A stretch of DNA of 64,000 nucleotides from Tridacna crocea (lineage: Eukaryota; Mollusca; Bivalvia; Cardiida; Cardiidae): NCBI GenBank assembly GCA_943736015.1, contig OX031060.1:11173501-11237500 (forward strand), written 5' to 3'. The translations under genes and the position numbers were made by a program. The first letter of the stretch is position 1. Each line of letters starts with the position of its first letter. Positions 40,801-55,800 of this stretch are shown here, in pieces. The notes beneath the pieces were generated by a model. The model had not been told where the DNA came from, did no database searches, and saw nothing but the letters and a program-made list of their open reading frames with translations.

Positions 40801-43800
40801 AAAAATTGAAATTTAATTTGAGAAAGGTAGACAACACTGTAGGAAAAGGAGAAAATGCTGGTCACCAGCATTTTCCTTTTCCTACAATGTTTTCTAAAGT
40901 CTTCTTTCTCAGGGTCATCAAAAGTAGGAATCAGGTCTTCACAGTTAATTTCACACAGGAATCTTGGTCATCAGTTTTTTTAAATAAAGCGTATTAATTA
41001 CAGAGTGTTGACCAAATACAGCAATATTTTCTTATCTCTCAAGTGTATCATGAGAAAATTTGTAAAAGCTGTCTTACTGAAAACAAGGTGAGTTTTAAAT
41101 TAAAGAGTTTTATCAACTAACCTCCCTTGTTTTCATGGTAATATACTCATTATGAATTTCTCATCTTATACACATTTAATATTACATTCATGTGACATCA
41201 TTTTTGACGTCATTTTGAACGCATTTCATACATGTGAATGGGTCTCATAGAAAATGCCATGGGTGCGTTTATGAAAGTTTTTGCATCATCTGATCTATAT
41301 TTTGTGAAATATCATTATGTGATAAAAAGAATCCGACATTCTTGGGTGTTTGAGATATATAGGATCTGACATGAGTGGGCTTTTGATATAAGATTTTATT
41401 AAATGAGTCTAGGGAAATGTTATTAAGCGAGCCTTTGGCGAGCTTAATAACATTTTCCTTGACAAGTTTAATAAAATCTTACTTTAAATGCCAACAAATG
41501 TCAGATTCTTTTTATCACATAATATTTCACAAAATATAGATCAGATGATGCAAAATCATTTATAAATGCACCCGCAGTATTTTCCATGAGACCCATTCAT
41601 TTGTATGAAATGCGTACACAAATGTGATATCAAACGTGTATCAGATAAGAAAATTCATTATGGGTATATTACACTGAAAACAAGGGAGGTTATGTGATAA
41701 AAAGAACGTATTAAACTCAACAAGGAAAATGTTATTAAGCTCTCCAAAGGCTCTGTTAATAAAAATTCCCTAGACTCGTTTAATAAAATCTTATCTCAAA
41801 AGCCCAGTCACGTCACATCCTATATATCTCACATAAACAGACAAAAGCTAAACCCTGGTATCTCAGTCAGTAGCAGACAGGACTTGAGAACTTGGATTAC
41901 TGGTTTGATCCTTTGCTTTCAGAGGATTGGTAATAGTCATTGCACAAGGATTCATTCCCCTCTCTCATCTGATCATTGTTTCCTCTGTGGCTATGTGGGA
42001 AAGCAGCCAGTGGCTGAGAAAAGAATATAAGTGCACTGGCCACTGCAATGTAAGTGGAAAACAGTTTTAAACACCATATAGTCAATCAATCAATAAACAA
42101 AGTGAAAGACATACTTTAGCTGCACGACCAGGTTCAGCATCTTCCCAGGCTTTCTTCAAGGCTCTAATCTCATCAGCCCTCTCTGTGTCCTTTTTCACCT
42201 CAATATCTTCCTATAAATAGAAAACAAAGGAATTCCCTCCAACAAATAGGAAACAAAGAACTGATTTCCTATAAATAGAAAATAAAGGAATGCAAGTAAC
42301 CAGCATTTTCTCCTTTTTCCCAAAATGTTCACCTCGCTTCCATATTTCAGTTTCTTTTCCCATGATGTTTTCTATCCTGTCAGAGAACATAAGCTCATTT
42401 GTATCATTTTTTAACTTGTTGTGGCTAGATGTTCCATTTTTGAAAAAATCTAAAATTTGTCATGTCAAAAGAGCTTAATCTACTTGAAAATACTAGAATG
42501 GTGTCAAAGTAGTGCAATGTCCTAAAATAAACTTCTATCACCCTCCTTCATTTGGAATAGCATATTTCAACTTGTACCAGTTGGTAATTTTCTCATTTTT
42601 CCATAATGTTCTCTCAGGACATACCCCCTTATTCTAGCCTTATTGTTTTTGTTTTCTGCAAAATGCTTTAAACTTGGACAAGTCTTTAAGTTCATCATTT
42701 AGTATAGAATTGAAATAAGTACTTACAGCAGCACTAGCGTCACTGACCACTCTGAGTGTCCAGTGAGGTTTACCCAGATCAAACTGTTGTGAAGGTGGCC
42801 TGGAGCCTTTTCCATCCTTATCTCCCTTTTTGTCCTTTCCTCCCTTACTTCCTTTCCCACCTTTTCCACCTTTATCAGACGCAGCTGGTGTTTTCTCTGC
42901 TTTTGGAGGTTCTTCTACCACCTTTTCTTTGAATGCAACTGTAAGAAATCAATTCATACTGTTTGTATAACTGGTGCTTTACCTACGTTTGAGCAATCCT
43001 GTGTTTTAAAAGTCCTGAAGTGGTGTCCCTGGTTATGAGTTTGAGTATCTGCCTTGTAACCAAAAGGTCATGAATTCAATACACAGGAGAGGGTGTCAAC
43101 TTCTGGGTTGTTGATTGACCCTAATATTCAGCACAAGTACTGGGAAAGTTCCCAAGGAGCAGAAATGAAAGAAATTAATAGAAGTTTCAAAAACTTCTTT
43201 CTCAATCAGTGTAACACGAAAATATTAAAACTAAACTCTAAGAAATGACAACTTTTGAAAACATTTTGGGAAAAAAAGAAAATCCAAGCCTTCTCTCCCT
43301 TTTCCGTTGCAACACTTTCTTCCCTTTCAAAGAGAAGTTCTTTCATTTGGGCATTAATTAATTTAACCTATAACCCTTTACTCCATAGATACCCATTTCT
43401 ACGCATGGCTTGTAGGAGCCTTTGGAAAACATTGTGGCAAAAGGTGAAATTGCTCGTCACGAGCAATTTCACTTTTTGTCACAATTTTTTTCATGCTATC
43501 AAAAGCTGTCATATACACATAAGAAACGGCTTCATCCTTGCCGTCACTTAGTGTCCATTAGAGATACCAATGAAATGCCTTTTGGGGTAAAGGGTTAAAG
43601 TGCTTTTCAGGAGTGTAGTTGCCTCTGCAGCCAGAGTAGGTCAAGATCAGAAGAGTTAAAAAGCAAATACAAGCCTGTATATACGTGTGTATTACCTTTC
43701 AGTTCATTTTTCTCCATTTCTCTCAACATCTGGACAAAAGCCCAACTTGCTTCTGATAAAGGCCAGCTGTCTTTCAACACTTGAGCTTCTATTATATACT

Positions 43801-46800
43801 TATGAGGCTGAAAAAAAAAAGAAAGAGGGGGTGAGATTTAGGAGTAAAGCCCTAATGATTACTTAACCCATTACCACACAATCCCTACTTTTGACGCCCC
43901 TGAGAAAGAAGCCTTTAGAAAACATTGTGGGAAAAGGAGAAAATGCTGGTAACCAGCATTTTCTCCTTTTCCCACAATGTTTTCTACCCTTCACAAAACA
44001 AATTTCAAATTTTCAGTCACTTTTATTTTGTCGTCTGCAAATGCTTTCAATGTGGACCAGTCTAAAATATTGTTGTTTGGTAATGGGTTAAAATGGTGTT
44101 TTATTCATGTAGTTCCTGGGTTGAACCCTTTACAACACAATCCCAACTTTTAATGACCCTGAGAGAGAAACCTGTCTGAAAACATTGTGGAAAAAAGGAG
44201 AAAATGCTGGTAACCAGCATTTTCTCCTTTTCCCACAATGTTTTTTACCCTATTGGAGACCCATTCCTTATTTCATGGTTTCCGGTAGGATATCGAGAAA
44301 TAGCAGTGAAAATATTTTTCGATCTTACACCAGTGAAAATACCGATTTTCACGTTCTTGTTGCCTAGGTAAATTGCGCGTGCCTAACAACCAGATGGGAA
44401 ATATGACGTCATATACCTTACATTTCTCGCGCTTGACGTCACGTTGCTATGCGGGAGGGGTACGCCACGGGGAATGAGGGAAAAAAATTGTACTGAATTT
44501 TGATAAAGCTCCTCCCAGAAAGGGTTAAAAGCATTAAATAAATAGAATATTTGTTTTTTTCGGTGAAAGATCGAAATTTATTTCATCTCGTGAACACCAT
44601 CGGTAATATTTTCACTCGTGGCTGCGCCACTCGTGAAAATATTACCGATGGTGTCCACTCGATGAAATAAATTTCGATCTTACACCGAAAAAAACAAATA
44701 TCCTCTATATCATCTGAGCCATGTTTATTTTGACATCTGCAAATGCTTTCAATTTGGACCAGCCGAAATTTTGTCATTTGTTACAGGGTTAACCCTTTCC
44801 TAAACAATCCCTGGTTTTTACAGGTCAAGAATAGAAGCCTTTTGAAAACATTGTGGGAAAAGGAGAAAATGCTGGTAACCAGCATTTTCTCCTTTTCCCA
44901 CAATGCTTTCTACCCTATCATATAGAAAAATCATCTTTTTACCAACTGTTAAGTTGTCATCTGCAGAATGCTTTCAGTTTGATGTGGTCCAAAATTTGCC
45001 GTTTGGGAAAGGGTTAATCAGTATTAAGCTGGAACTCTGAAGTGTTTTGTCCAAGGACAATCTTACGAAAAAAATCCAATGCAACTTGTGTAGCTCAAAC
45101 CTGTGGCCTCCAGGGTTCGTATTCATCAACCATTCTTACGAACATTCTTGGGCTTAGTCCCCCGAATTTTCTAAATTTGAAAATTACACAACTTCTGATT
45201 TGCTTAACCAAATTTGCATAACGTCCCAATTCAAAGAGACACTATAGTAAATATTCAAAAAAAAGAGGAATATTTACCTTCAAATCCCTCTCCTCTAAAT
45301 CCCCGTCACTTAATCCACCTTCAGAGTAATGACTGCCTCTCTGAAAAGTAATTAAGAAATTTGTTTTAACCTTTAGGCTGTTAAGCTCGGCTAACTGACC
45401 TGTAGTGGACATAGTAGATCAACATCAGAGTGCAGAGAACTTGCCTCTTGATCTCTGACCTACACTGTCTGAAATGGAGAAATTTGAGCCTAAAACAATC
45501 ACCTTTGGAATAGCAAAATTTGTGTTTGCACTACTGGCTTAAAAGTTACGTTCTACTAATTCAGCAGGCTGAAGGTTAAACTAACTACAGTATTTCCATG
45601 TGAGCTTTTCTAAGTTTTGAAGACTCTTTTTAACCCATCACCAAACAATACTGTTATGTCATGACCCCGAGGAAAAGGCCTTTTAAAAACATTGTGGGAA
45701 AAGGAGAAATTGCTGGTAACCAGTATTTTGTCATCTTCCTACAATGTTCTCTGCACCTGCCAAAGAACTCTATTTCATTTTTTACACCATTTTCAAATTT
45801 GTTGGTGCAGCTGCTTTCAATTCCTAGTGTCTACAATTTTTTGTTTGCAAAAGAGTTAACTGGGATACAAGTCAAGGAATAAAGGCTTGTTACGGTAGAA
45901 AGAAAGTTGGTGCTTCTTTTATCTTATTTACTTTACACTCAATTCTAAGTTTTTTATGACCATGAGATAAAATTACTTTGAAATCATTGTGGTATAAGGA
46001 GAAAATGTCTGTAATTTTCATTTTCTCCTTTTCCAATAATGTTGTCTATGCCATCAAAAAAAAAAATCCATCATTTTATCCATATTCACTACTTTGTTTA
46101 ACCCATTACCACACAATCCCTACTTTTGACGCCCCTGAGAAAGAAGCCTTTTGAAAACACTGTAGGAAAAGGAGAAAATGCTGGTAACCAGCATTTTCTC
46201 CTTTTCCCACAGTGTTTTCTACCCTTCCCAGAACAAATTTCAATTTTTCAGTCACATTTATTTTGTCGTCTGCAAATGCTTTCAATTTGGACCAGTCTAA
46301 AATTTTATCGTGTGGTAAAGAGTTAAAAATGTTTTCAATTCAGACAAGTGTAAACATTGTTTACATAGTGAAGTGTTAATAACTACCTAGACAATTTCAT
46401 TAAGCACTGAGAATTCAACTGGTGTTGCCTTAACTCTTTACCACATGAGAAAATTTTAGACTGGTCCAAATTGAAAGCATTTGCAGACGACAAAATAAAG
46501 GTGACTAAAAAATAGAAATTTGTTCTGGAAAGGGTAGAAAACACTGTGGGAAAAGGAGAAAATGCTGGTTACCAGCATTTTCTCCTTTTCCCATAGTGTT
46601 TTCAAAAGGCTTCTTTCTAAGGGGGCGTCAAAAGTAGGGATTGTGTGGTAATGGGTTAACTCATTACCAGACGACAATATTTTAGATCTGTCCAGATCAA
46701 GAGCATTTGCAGACGACATAATAAAAGTGACTGAAAATTTGAAATTTGTTTTGTGAAGGGCAGAAAACATAGTTAATGCTGGTTACCAACATTTTCTCCT

Positions 46801-49800
46801 TTTCATACAATGTTTTCTAAAGGTTTCTTTCTCATGGGTGTCAAAAGTAGGGATTGTGTGGTAACGGGTTAATTCATTAGATTGCGTCAAAATTTTAAGC
46901 TTGTCTATATTGCTAGAGTTTACAGAAAACAATATTAAATGTTTATCAAGGAATGGTTTTTGTCCTTGAAAAGGTAGAAAACAGTGGGAAAGTTTTCAAA
47001 CAGCTTTTTTTTCTGGATCGTAAAAAAATCAGGATTGTGTGGTAAAGGGTTCAGGCTGTTTTGACTAGAGCATTCTCATCAAGAAGCCTAGACATTATGC
47101 ATCCTAGATCAGATGGAAAGATATTTCTCTTTTCAAATACAACCCACAAAAAAAGTATCAAATTTGTTCTTTGCAATATAAGGGTTAGAAAAAAAAGACA
47201 CCCATCTAAAAAAAAAACAAATACAAAAAAATCCACCCAAATTAGCACTCACACATAAATCATGTCTTTACACATATACAAGTATAATTATAGTATACTG
47301 AACCATGCTCTGTGAAAAAGGGGGCTTCATGCATCTATATGATGCATTATACCAAGCAAGTCATCACATAATAAAGGATCCATGACACACATTTAGTCTA
47401 ACAACCTACAGGTAATGAGGTGAAATGGTCCTGGGACATGCACAGAATTTACAAAAAGCAAAAACTTTGGACCCATTTCAGCCTGCACAGTCTAGACAGG
47501 CTGACATGGGTCGATACATTTTGCAGATGCATTAAGGCCCTTTTCACAGAGTACAGATTTTATAAAGGAGATCTACAGTGAAGTATATTGATATAATTCT
47601 GAGAACATTCTGATAATGAATCAAAGTACCCAACAGTTGATAAAATTCAATGCTTCTTAAAACACAATCATGTATTTTTTTCAACAATCCAACTAGAGGC
47701 CAGAGGGTCCTTATCCTAAAACCATTCTTAAGGACATTCTTGGTATTTTTCTCAATAATTTCAAACAATTGAAAGTAACACAACTTAAGATTGGCTAAAA
47801 CATTTGGTTAAGCCATGTGTTACTTTCTAAATCTAAAATGAGACTGGTTCTGAGATAGATTATCGGCCTCGTAACCACATGATTCTGAGTTTGATACCTA
47901 GGAGTGGATGTGTTCCTTGCGATTTTTCATTAGCCCACACATTTGGCACAAATACTTGTGAAGTTTCTAGAGAGCAGAATTGAGAAAATTTTTTAAAAAA
48001 GTTGTAAGAACTTGTTTCTCAATCAATGAAAAATAAATATGTTCAAGCTTAACTAAAGTAAGATGAAGAATTTTTTGAAATATGGTTGTTGAGTATGGAC
48101 TCTGGTATACATACTAGATGCTACACTGTTGTACAGCTAAAATGTATTTTTATTTTCCTTTTTCAAGTGCAGATTTTCTGCAGCTGATTGTTGGAATGAA
48201 ATCATAATTATGCCAGTTTAAAAGAAGTTGCATTTAATGGCAACCACATACTTATTTAGTATTTCCTGGGTTTCACCAGATCTTAGCCAGAGTTCTGTAG
48301 CTCCTTACTGGCAGGACAATAAAACATGAGCCTTTCAGCATTATCAATGTAGGCTAAAACTCTGTGTAAATGTCTCATCCTGTCTCTTGGCTTATGGCAT
48401 TATTAACCCTTTCCCAAACGACAAACTTTTGGACTAGACTAAATTGAAAGCATTTGCAGACGACAACTCAAGTCTTGCTGAAAAGATGATTTCTGTCTAT
48501 GATAGGGTAGAAAAAATTGTGGGAAAAGGAGAAAATGCTGGTTCCCAGCATTTTCTCTTTTTCCCACAATGTTTTCAAAAGGCTACTATTCCAGACCTGT
48601 AAAAACCAGGGATTGTTTGGGAAAGGGTTAAGTAAGCCAAAACTTGGTCTCCAAAATGTAAACTAAGATTTGATTATGTCTATTGATGACCTATGGTTTC
48701 AAGTAATCCAAGTTGATCAATTTCATTTGGACAAACTATCACAAAGATCAGGATAAATGTCAGAGCAACTATAAGTGAGTTTTTCCTGGATTTTAACCCT
48801 TTACCAAACAATGCCTGGTTTTCATGACCCTGAATTACAAGCCTTTTGAAAAGATTGTGGGCTAAGGAGAAAATGCTGGTAACCAGCATTTTCTCCTTTT
48901 CCCACAATCTTTTCTTCCCTTCCCAAAAGAAATTTCACATTTTCAGTTAGTTTTATTTTATCATCTGCAAATGTTTTCAATTTGGACCAGTCTAAAATTT
49001 TGTTGTTTCATAAAGTGTCAAGGCTATTGTCAAAAGCTACTGACCTTCTGCTACTATTTTTTCTTTGTTAAAAGCTCATTTGAACCTTGTCAACACAACC
49101 AGAACAAATAATTGTGTACTTGATTTACACTGGACCACAAAGGCAACTATAGTCGTGAAAAGTATTGTATGGGTCAACTTATGATTCAGTTTAAGAAACC
49201 AATGCACAAAAATCTTCAACCAAACTTGACTTTGATGTTAATTGACTTCACAGCACAAACAAATTTAAAAACAATTTGTTCTCAAACCCCAGACATAGAC
49301 AGGACAGTGTCTGTGAACATGTTACCTGTTTGTGAGACTGTCTAGACGCACTAGTCTGGTGAACACTTGACTACATAATATAAAAATGACAAGACTTTTA
49401 GATATTCTCAACAAAATCTGTTATATCCATGTTTAACCTTATCCTGAGTTCTAATTACCTTGAGAAATAAGGGCTTTTGAAATCATTAAGGGAAATAGAG
49501 GAAATGCTGGTAGCTGGCATTTTCTCTTTTGCCCCACACAGATATTTGAACAAGCCCTACACAGATCTCTACCACATTTGCTTGTATTTTCCATTTGTAT
49601 ACAAGTCCGCAGGTTGTCTGCCATCTGATGACATCTTTGACTTCATATCCCGAAATTTTGAAATCAACTTTTTATATTTTTATTTAAAATTGATTTAATT
49701 TTTTTTAATTATAAATAATTTTTGAGGCGTTATCATCAACATAAGTTTTAAAATCATGACATCAACTGCCGATGTCAAGTACTTAATAGCAATTAAAATT

Positions 49801-52800
49801 CTGAGCGTGTGAGACCAACACACCACTTATACCTAATCGTTACTGCAAAGTTCTCAGCAAGGCACTTGTTTTTAAGTGGCATCAGTCCAATTAAGGATAA
49901 CAAACAAACATGCTCTCTGATCTTGGATCTTCCATGTCTGATACAGAGATATTTTCCCCTAAAAATAACTTTGAAATAACATTCTTTGGATATTTTTTCT
50001 ATCCGATTGTAAGTTTCATTAACCCTTTACTCCACAGATACTCACTTCTACGCACTGCTTGCAGGAGCCTTTGGAAAACATTGTGGCAAAAGGTGAAATT
50101 GCTCGTGACGAGCAATTTCACCTTTTGCCACAATGTTTTCTACATTATCAAAAAGCATCATATACACCTAAGAAATGGCTTCATCCTTGCTGTTATTTAG
50201 GGTCAGTTAGAGATACCATAGAAATGCCTTATAGAGTAAAGGGTTAAAATTGTAAAGCAGCATAATAATTGTTTACTACACAAAAAAATTTAGACTTGTT
50301 AAAATTGAAAGCTTTTGCAGACGACAATTTAATTGTGGCTGAAATAATGAAGCTCATCTCTGCAAGGCTAGGAAACATTATAGGAAAAGGCAAAAAAGCT
50401 GGTTACCAGCATTTTCTCCTTTTCCAATGATCTTTTCAGAAGGCTTCTTCTTTAGGGTTGATAAACTCAGAATTTTTTCATAAAGAATTACGAACTGTAG
50501 CAGATATGTTGACATAACAGTTATAGACTTACAGAGCCACGCCCATCATTGCTCTTCCCTGATCCACCACGCTTCCCTGTCTTTTTTCCTTTCTCCTTAC
50601 TATCACCTTTGTTTGCTGGACATAAAAGAAAAAAAAATATTTGAGTTACCTACAGCTACATTATGGTAAATTGACAAAACTTTATTTCAAATAAAGATTG
50701 TAATTAACCAAAAAGTTTGAGTTTATTTATTTGGCCCTGAAAGAATTAACCCATTACCACACAATCCCTACTTTTGACGACCTCGAGAAAGAAGCCTTTA
50801 GAAAACAGTGAGGGAAAAGGAGAAAATGCTGGTTACCAACATTTTCTCCTTTTCCTACAATTTTTTCTACCGTTCAGAAAAAAAAAAATTCAAATTTTCA
50901 GTCACTTTTATTTTGTCATCTTCAAATGCTTTTGATTTGGACAAACCTAAGATACTGTCGTTTGGTAACGAGTTAAACAAAACTGTCAAGCATTTTGCAA
51001 ATCTTTTATGGACTTGTCTTTTTTTTTAACACGTTAACGTCCAAAGAGAGACTCTACCATACAAATTTCATTAACCTCTTACTGCTGGTGTTTACTTATT
51101 CACAGCCACATATAGCTTCCTATGGACATAGCTTCATTTAACTCTTTGTCACACGAGAAAATTTTAGACTAGTCCAAATTGAAAACATTTGCAGACAACA
51201 ACATAAAGGTCACTGAAAAATTGAAATTTGGTTTGGGAATGGTAGAAAACACTGTGGGAAAAGGAGAAAATGCTGGTTACCAGCATTTTCTCCTTTTCCT
51301 ACTGTGTTTTCAAAAGGCTTCTTTCTCAGGGTCGTTAAAGGTTGTGATCGTGTGGCAAAGAGTTAAGGCATGAAGAAAACTTTTTTATTTTAACTCTTTA
51401 CCACACTGTAGAATAATTATTAGACCTATCCCAAATTAAAAGTATTTGCAGACAATAATTTCATAGTGGCTCAAATCTTGCATTTTTTCCTAGTTGGAGT
51501 AGAAAACTTTGTGGGAAAAGGAGAAAATGCTGGTTACCAGCATTTTCTCCTTTTCCCAAAAAGTTTTCAAAATGCCTTTTCCTCAGGGTCGTTAAAAGTC
51601 GTCATTGTGTGGTAAAGGGTTAACTGAAGTATGAAAGAAAGAATTCTCTTCATTCCTTGTAACTCAATTTCACAGACATAGACACATATTTACATAAATT
51701 ACAACGTTACTATTCTTTTTGGGTAAATCCAATATTGCATTTTATACTTTTTAATATGCATTTCTTCAATATTACTGAGCACTGGCAATGGCTTGGTTAT
51801 GACGTTATATTTTTGAGTGTCGGACAATGGCTTGGTTATTACGTTAAAAATATGTAATTCATGACATCAGTATTGCATTGAACATTGGAGAGTTAGCAGA
51901 TCTATTGTTAGACATTAAAATACGCTGGAAGTAAGTTGAAAATAAGATAAATTGTACAAAGTAACTCACAATGAGTTTAAACCTTTATCTTACACTTTAA
52001 AAATTTTGTTGGATATTTTTTGCAATTCATGATATTTAGGGAAAATAAACTTAGCTAGCATTTGAACATCAAACTTGGTATAACAGCAGAAAAACATTAC
52101 AAAATTTTATACAATGTTTTTTTTTAACACTAGCTTGACAGCAAAAGTAGCTCCAGCACTGTATGATTTTTCTTTTCAGCCAATCAAACTCGCCAACATT
52201 CATGGATACAACTAATATCAAATTATTTGCACTTATCTGAAGGCTCTTTAGGAAAAGAAATTTAAATGTTACAAATTACACTACTTCTAACATCTAAAAA
52301 ATCACATGTTTTGAGCAATGTCTTTGTCTAACTCTAAACTTTACATATTTTAACTTTAGAGGTGTGAAAAAGTGCTTGTATGTATGATGCGACTAACACT
52401 GCATCAGTATAGTGCAATCAAACCCAGCCTGCTTCATTATTTTAATTAACTAATTACCAAACAACAGTATTTTAGGCTTGTCCACATTGAAAGCATTTGC
52501 AGATGACAAAATATAAGTGACAGAAAATTTGAAATTTGTTTTGTGACATGGTGAGACAAGGAGAAAATGCTGGTTACCAGCACTTTCTCCTTTTCCCACA
52601 ATGTTTTCTAAAGGTTTCTTTCTCAGGGTCGTCAAAAGTAGGGATTGTGTGGTAATGGGTTAAAAACTGAATGCAAGGTTAACAGTGTTCTAGAAGTAAG
52701 AGCCTTTATCTGACACCAAAGGTAGGACAACTTGCATAATTTTATATCATTAGTGTAAAAGTGTAGCATACCTTATAATTTGAGCATTATTGTTCATTCA

Positions 52801-55800
52801 AATATGGCTTGCAACACACGAAAAGGGGCATTCTGACATTTGCGTAAAGCGTCCTCTCGGATCAGCCTGCCCTGTCTGCAGAGACTAATCTGAGACTGTT
52901 CTTTACAACAACATTAGATTTTGTCCTACAAATAACTTGTGCACATCAAAAATTTACAAAAAAAAATGTTTGTGTCGTTTTGGATAAGCCTGTGCGGACT
53001 GCGCAGGCTGATCTGAGATGACACTTTACGCAAATGTCCTAATGCCCCTTTTCATGTGTTATAGACAACATAGTGATCTAGGGGAAAAAGGCGTCTACTG
53101 CATCTCTGTGATCTATTATGGCATGCAAGTCATCATATAATTATGGATTAATAACATCTACTTCATCTGACAACAGACTAAATCATCCTTTCAAATGCAG
53201 AATATTTGACAAATAGCACAGTCATAACCCAGTTCATAATCATAGATCAAGAATGGATAACATATCAAAACTAGTGTTTTCTCCTTTTCCAAAAATGTTT
53301 TCAAAAGTCTTTTTCATTGGGGGTTGTTAAAACTCGGGTTTGTTTGGTAAAGAGTTAACCCTGAGAAAGAAGCCTATAAAAAACATTGTGAGAAAAGGAG
53401 AAAATACTGGTTACCAGCATTTTCTCCTTTTCCCACAATGTTTTCTACCCTTTCCATAACAAATTTCAGTTTTTCAGTCACATTAATTTTGTCGTCTGCA
53501 AAATTTGCTTTCAATTTGGACCAGTCTGTAATTTTGTCGTTTGGTAAAGAGTTGAATGACAGAAAACAAAATGATCAAACTGGAATCCATTAGAAAGTAG
53601 TGCTTTTGTGGTACCCTGACCCAGTGAAATAGAGTATAGGTGTGCGGCTATTCTTACAGTGTGAGTCATGGGAGTGTTGAGACGGATGGGAGGAGTAGGA
53701 ATGATGATGCACTGAAAGTATAATATAGTCCAAAGGTAAATGTAAATGATCTACTCCTTGACATATCTAACCTTATGCAAAGTACTCGAGAGGGGAACAT
53801 TTGGAAGAAAACAATTCAAACCTTATGAAATATTGATGGAAATGCTGCCTTTATACTCTTTACCACACGAGAAAATTTTAGACTGGTCCAAATTGAAAGC
53901 ATTTGCAGACGACAAAAAAAAGGTGACTGAAAAGTAGAAATTTGTTCTAGGAAGGGTAGAAAACACTGTGGGAAAAAGAGAAAATGCTGGTTACCAGCAT
54001 TTTCTCCTTTTCCCACAGTGTTTTCCGAAGTCTTCTTTCTCAGGGGCATCAAAAAAAGGGATTGTGTGGTAATGGGTTAAGCACATTTTGAGTTAGGAAA
54101 AAGCTGGGGTCAATTAGAGGAGGACCAATAAAACTTAAACCTACATAAGGATACAAATTATGATTTTCACTCGGACAATTTCATTTATTACCAACAACAG
54201 ATGTTTTGACTGTTTTCTTATTTCATTCACAAGAAAGAAAAACAGCCTTTTCTATTCTGTAGCCGAAGAGCTCCAGATAAGAGGGAGTGATGTTATTTTA
54301 AATTCATTATATTTCTTTGAAACTCTGTGTTGTTGGTACTCATTAGAATTGCCTCAATAAGACAATACTAATGGTACTGTACCCACAACATCAGGTTTAG
54401 TGGAGAATAATAATTAATATTTTCTATTTTGAAATCAAATTTCTCCCTCTGTTTGGAGCTCTTTGTAGAACTGAATTACTCTGTAATACTTACATGCCCT
54501 TGAAGTTGACCTTTTGACCTCTTCATCTGGGTTAATGTCCTTGAGAAAGGTGAAGGCTGGGATGACAGCATGACCTTTGCCAATGGTACTAGCTACTTCT
54601 TCCTCATTGTTTAATACTGAGAGTTTGATGTGAACATCAGATTTCGATGTGTTCATCTGTATACTTGTAAGGTGGTCTTCTGTTACCTTGACAGCATATC
54701 TGAGAACATAACATATCTTTTATCATATTCCTATCATATTCCTATGAGTAAATTACTAGGGTTTCATAGTAAGTAACACCACTAGCGATAATAAATATTG
54801 CATCATCACTCGTAACGATATAGTTTTAGAATATTTGCTGGAACTACTTTTTTCCTGTATTGCTATGTTTTACCATCTTAGTAATTGTTAGAACAAGAGG
54901 GCCATGATGGCCCTGAAATCACTCATCTGAGTCTATTGATCAAACATGAACCATTTTCAATCTAGTTTCCCAGTGACCTAGTTTTTTTAATCAGACATTA
55001 CCCATTATCAAACACTTTTGAGATATCAATAAGAAAAACATTCTGACCAATTTCATGAGATTGGACTGAAAATGTGGCCTCTACAGCTTACAAATGGTTT
55101 TTATAAGATTTGACCAAGTGACCTACAGTAGTTTTGGACCCGACAATTACCCATTATCAAACTCATTTGAGATATCACCGAAACAAACATTGAAGAGTAT
55201 CAGGCAGAAAAGGTTTTTATAACATTTGACATATTCACCTAGTTTTTGACCCAACATGACCCATTTTCAAACTCATCCAAGATATTATCAAGGCAAACAT
55301 TCTGAACAATTTTCAAGAGTGTTGGACTGAAAATGTGGTATCCAGAACATATACAAGGTTTTTCTAAGATTTGACCTGGTAACCTAGTTTTTGACTCAAC
55401 ATAACCCATTTTCAAACTTGTCTGAGATATCATCAAGACAAAAATTCTGACCAACTTTCAAGAGTTTTAGACTGAAAATGTGGCCTCTAGAGTGTACAAA
55501 AGGTTTTTCTAACATTTGACCTAGTGACCTACTTTTTGACCCCACATGACCCATTTTCAAACACATCCAAGATATCATCAAGACAAACATTATGACCAAC
55601 TTTCAAGAGTTCTAGATTGAAAATGTGGCCTCTAGAGAGTACACAAGGTTTTTCTGACATTTGACCTAGTGACCTGGTTTTTGACCCAACATAACCCATT
55701 TTTACACTAATTCGAGATATCGTAAAGACAAACATTCTGACCAAAATTCATGAGTATCGGACTGAAAATGTGGCCTCTAGAGCGTACACAAAGTTTTTCT

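Noticed and set aside
47051..47258. Hydrophobic 65-codon frame and its antisense twin
   Set aside because: Caused by poly-A/T runs in an intron; no conserved motif.
55239..55744. Three overlapping similar frames of about 70 codons on the minus strand
   Set aside because: They repeat with the 146-bp satellite unit and only reflect it.
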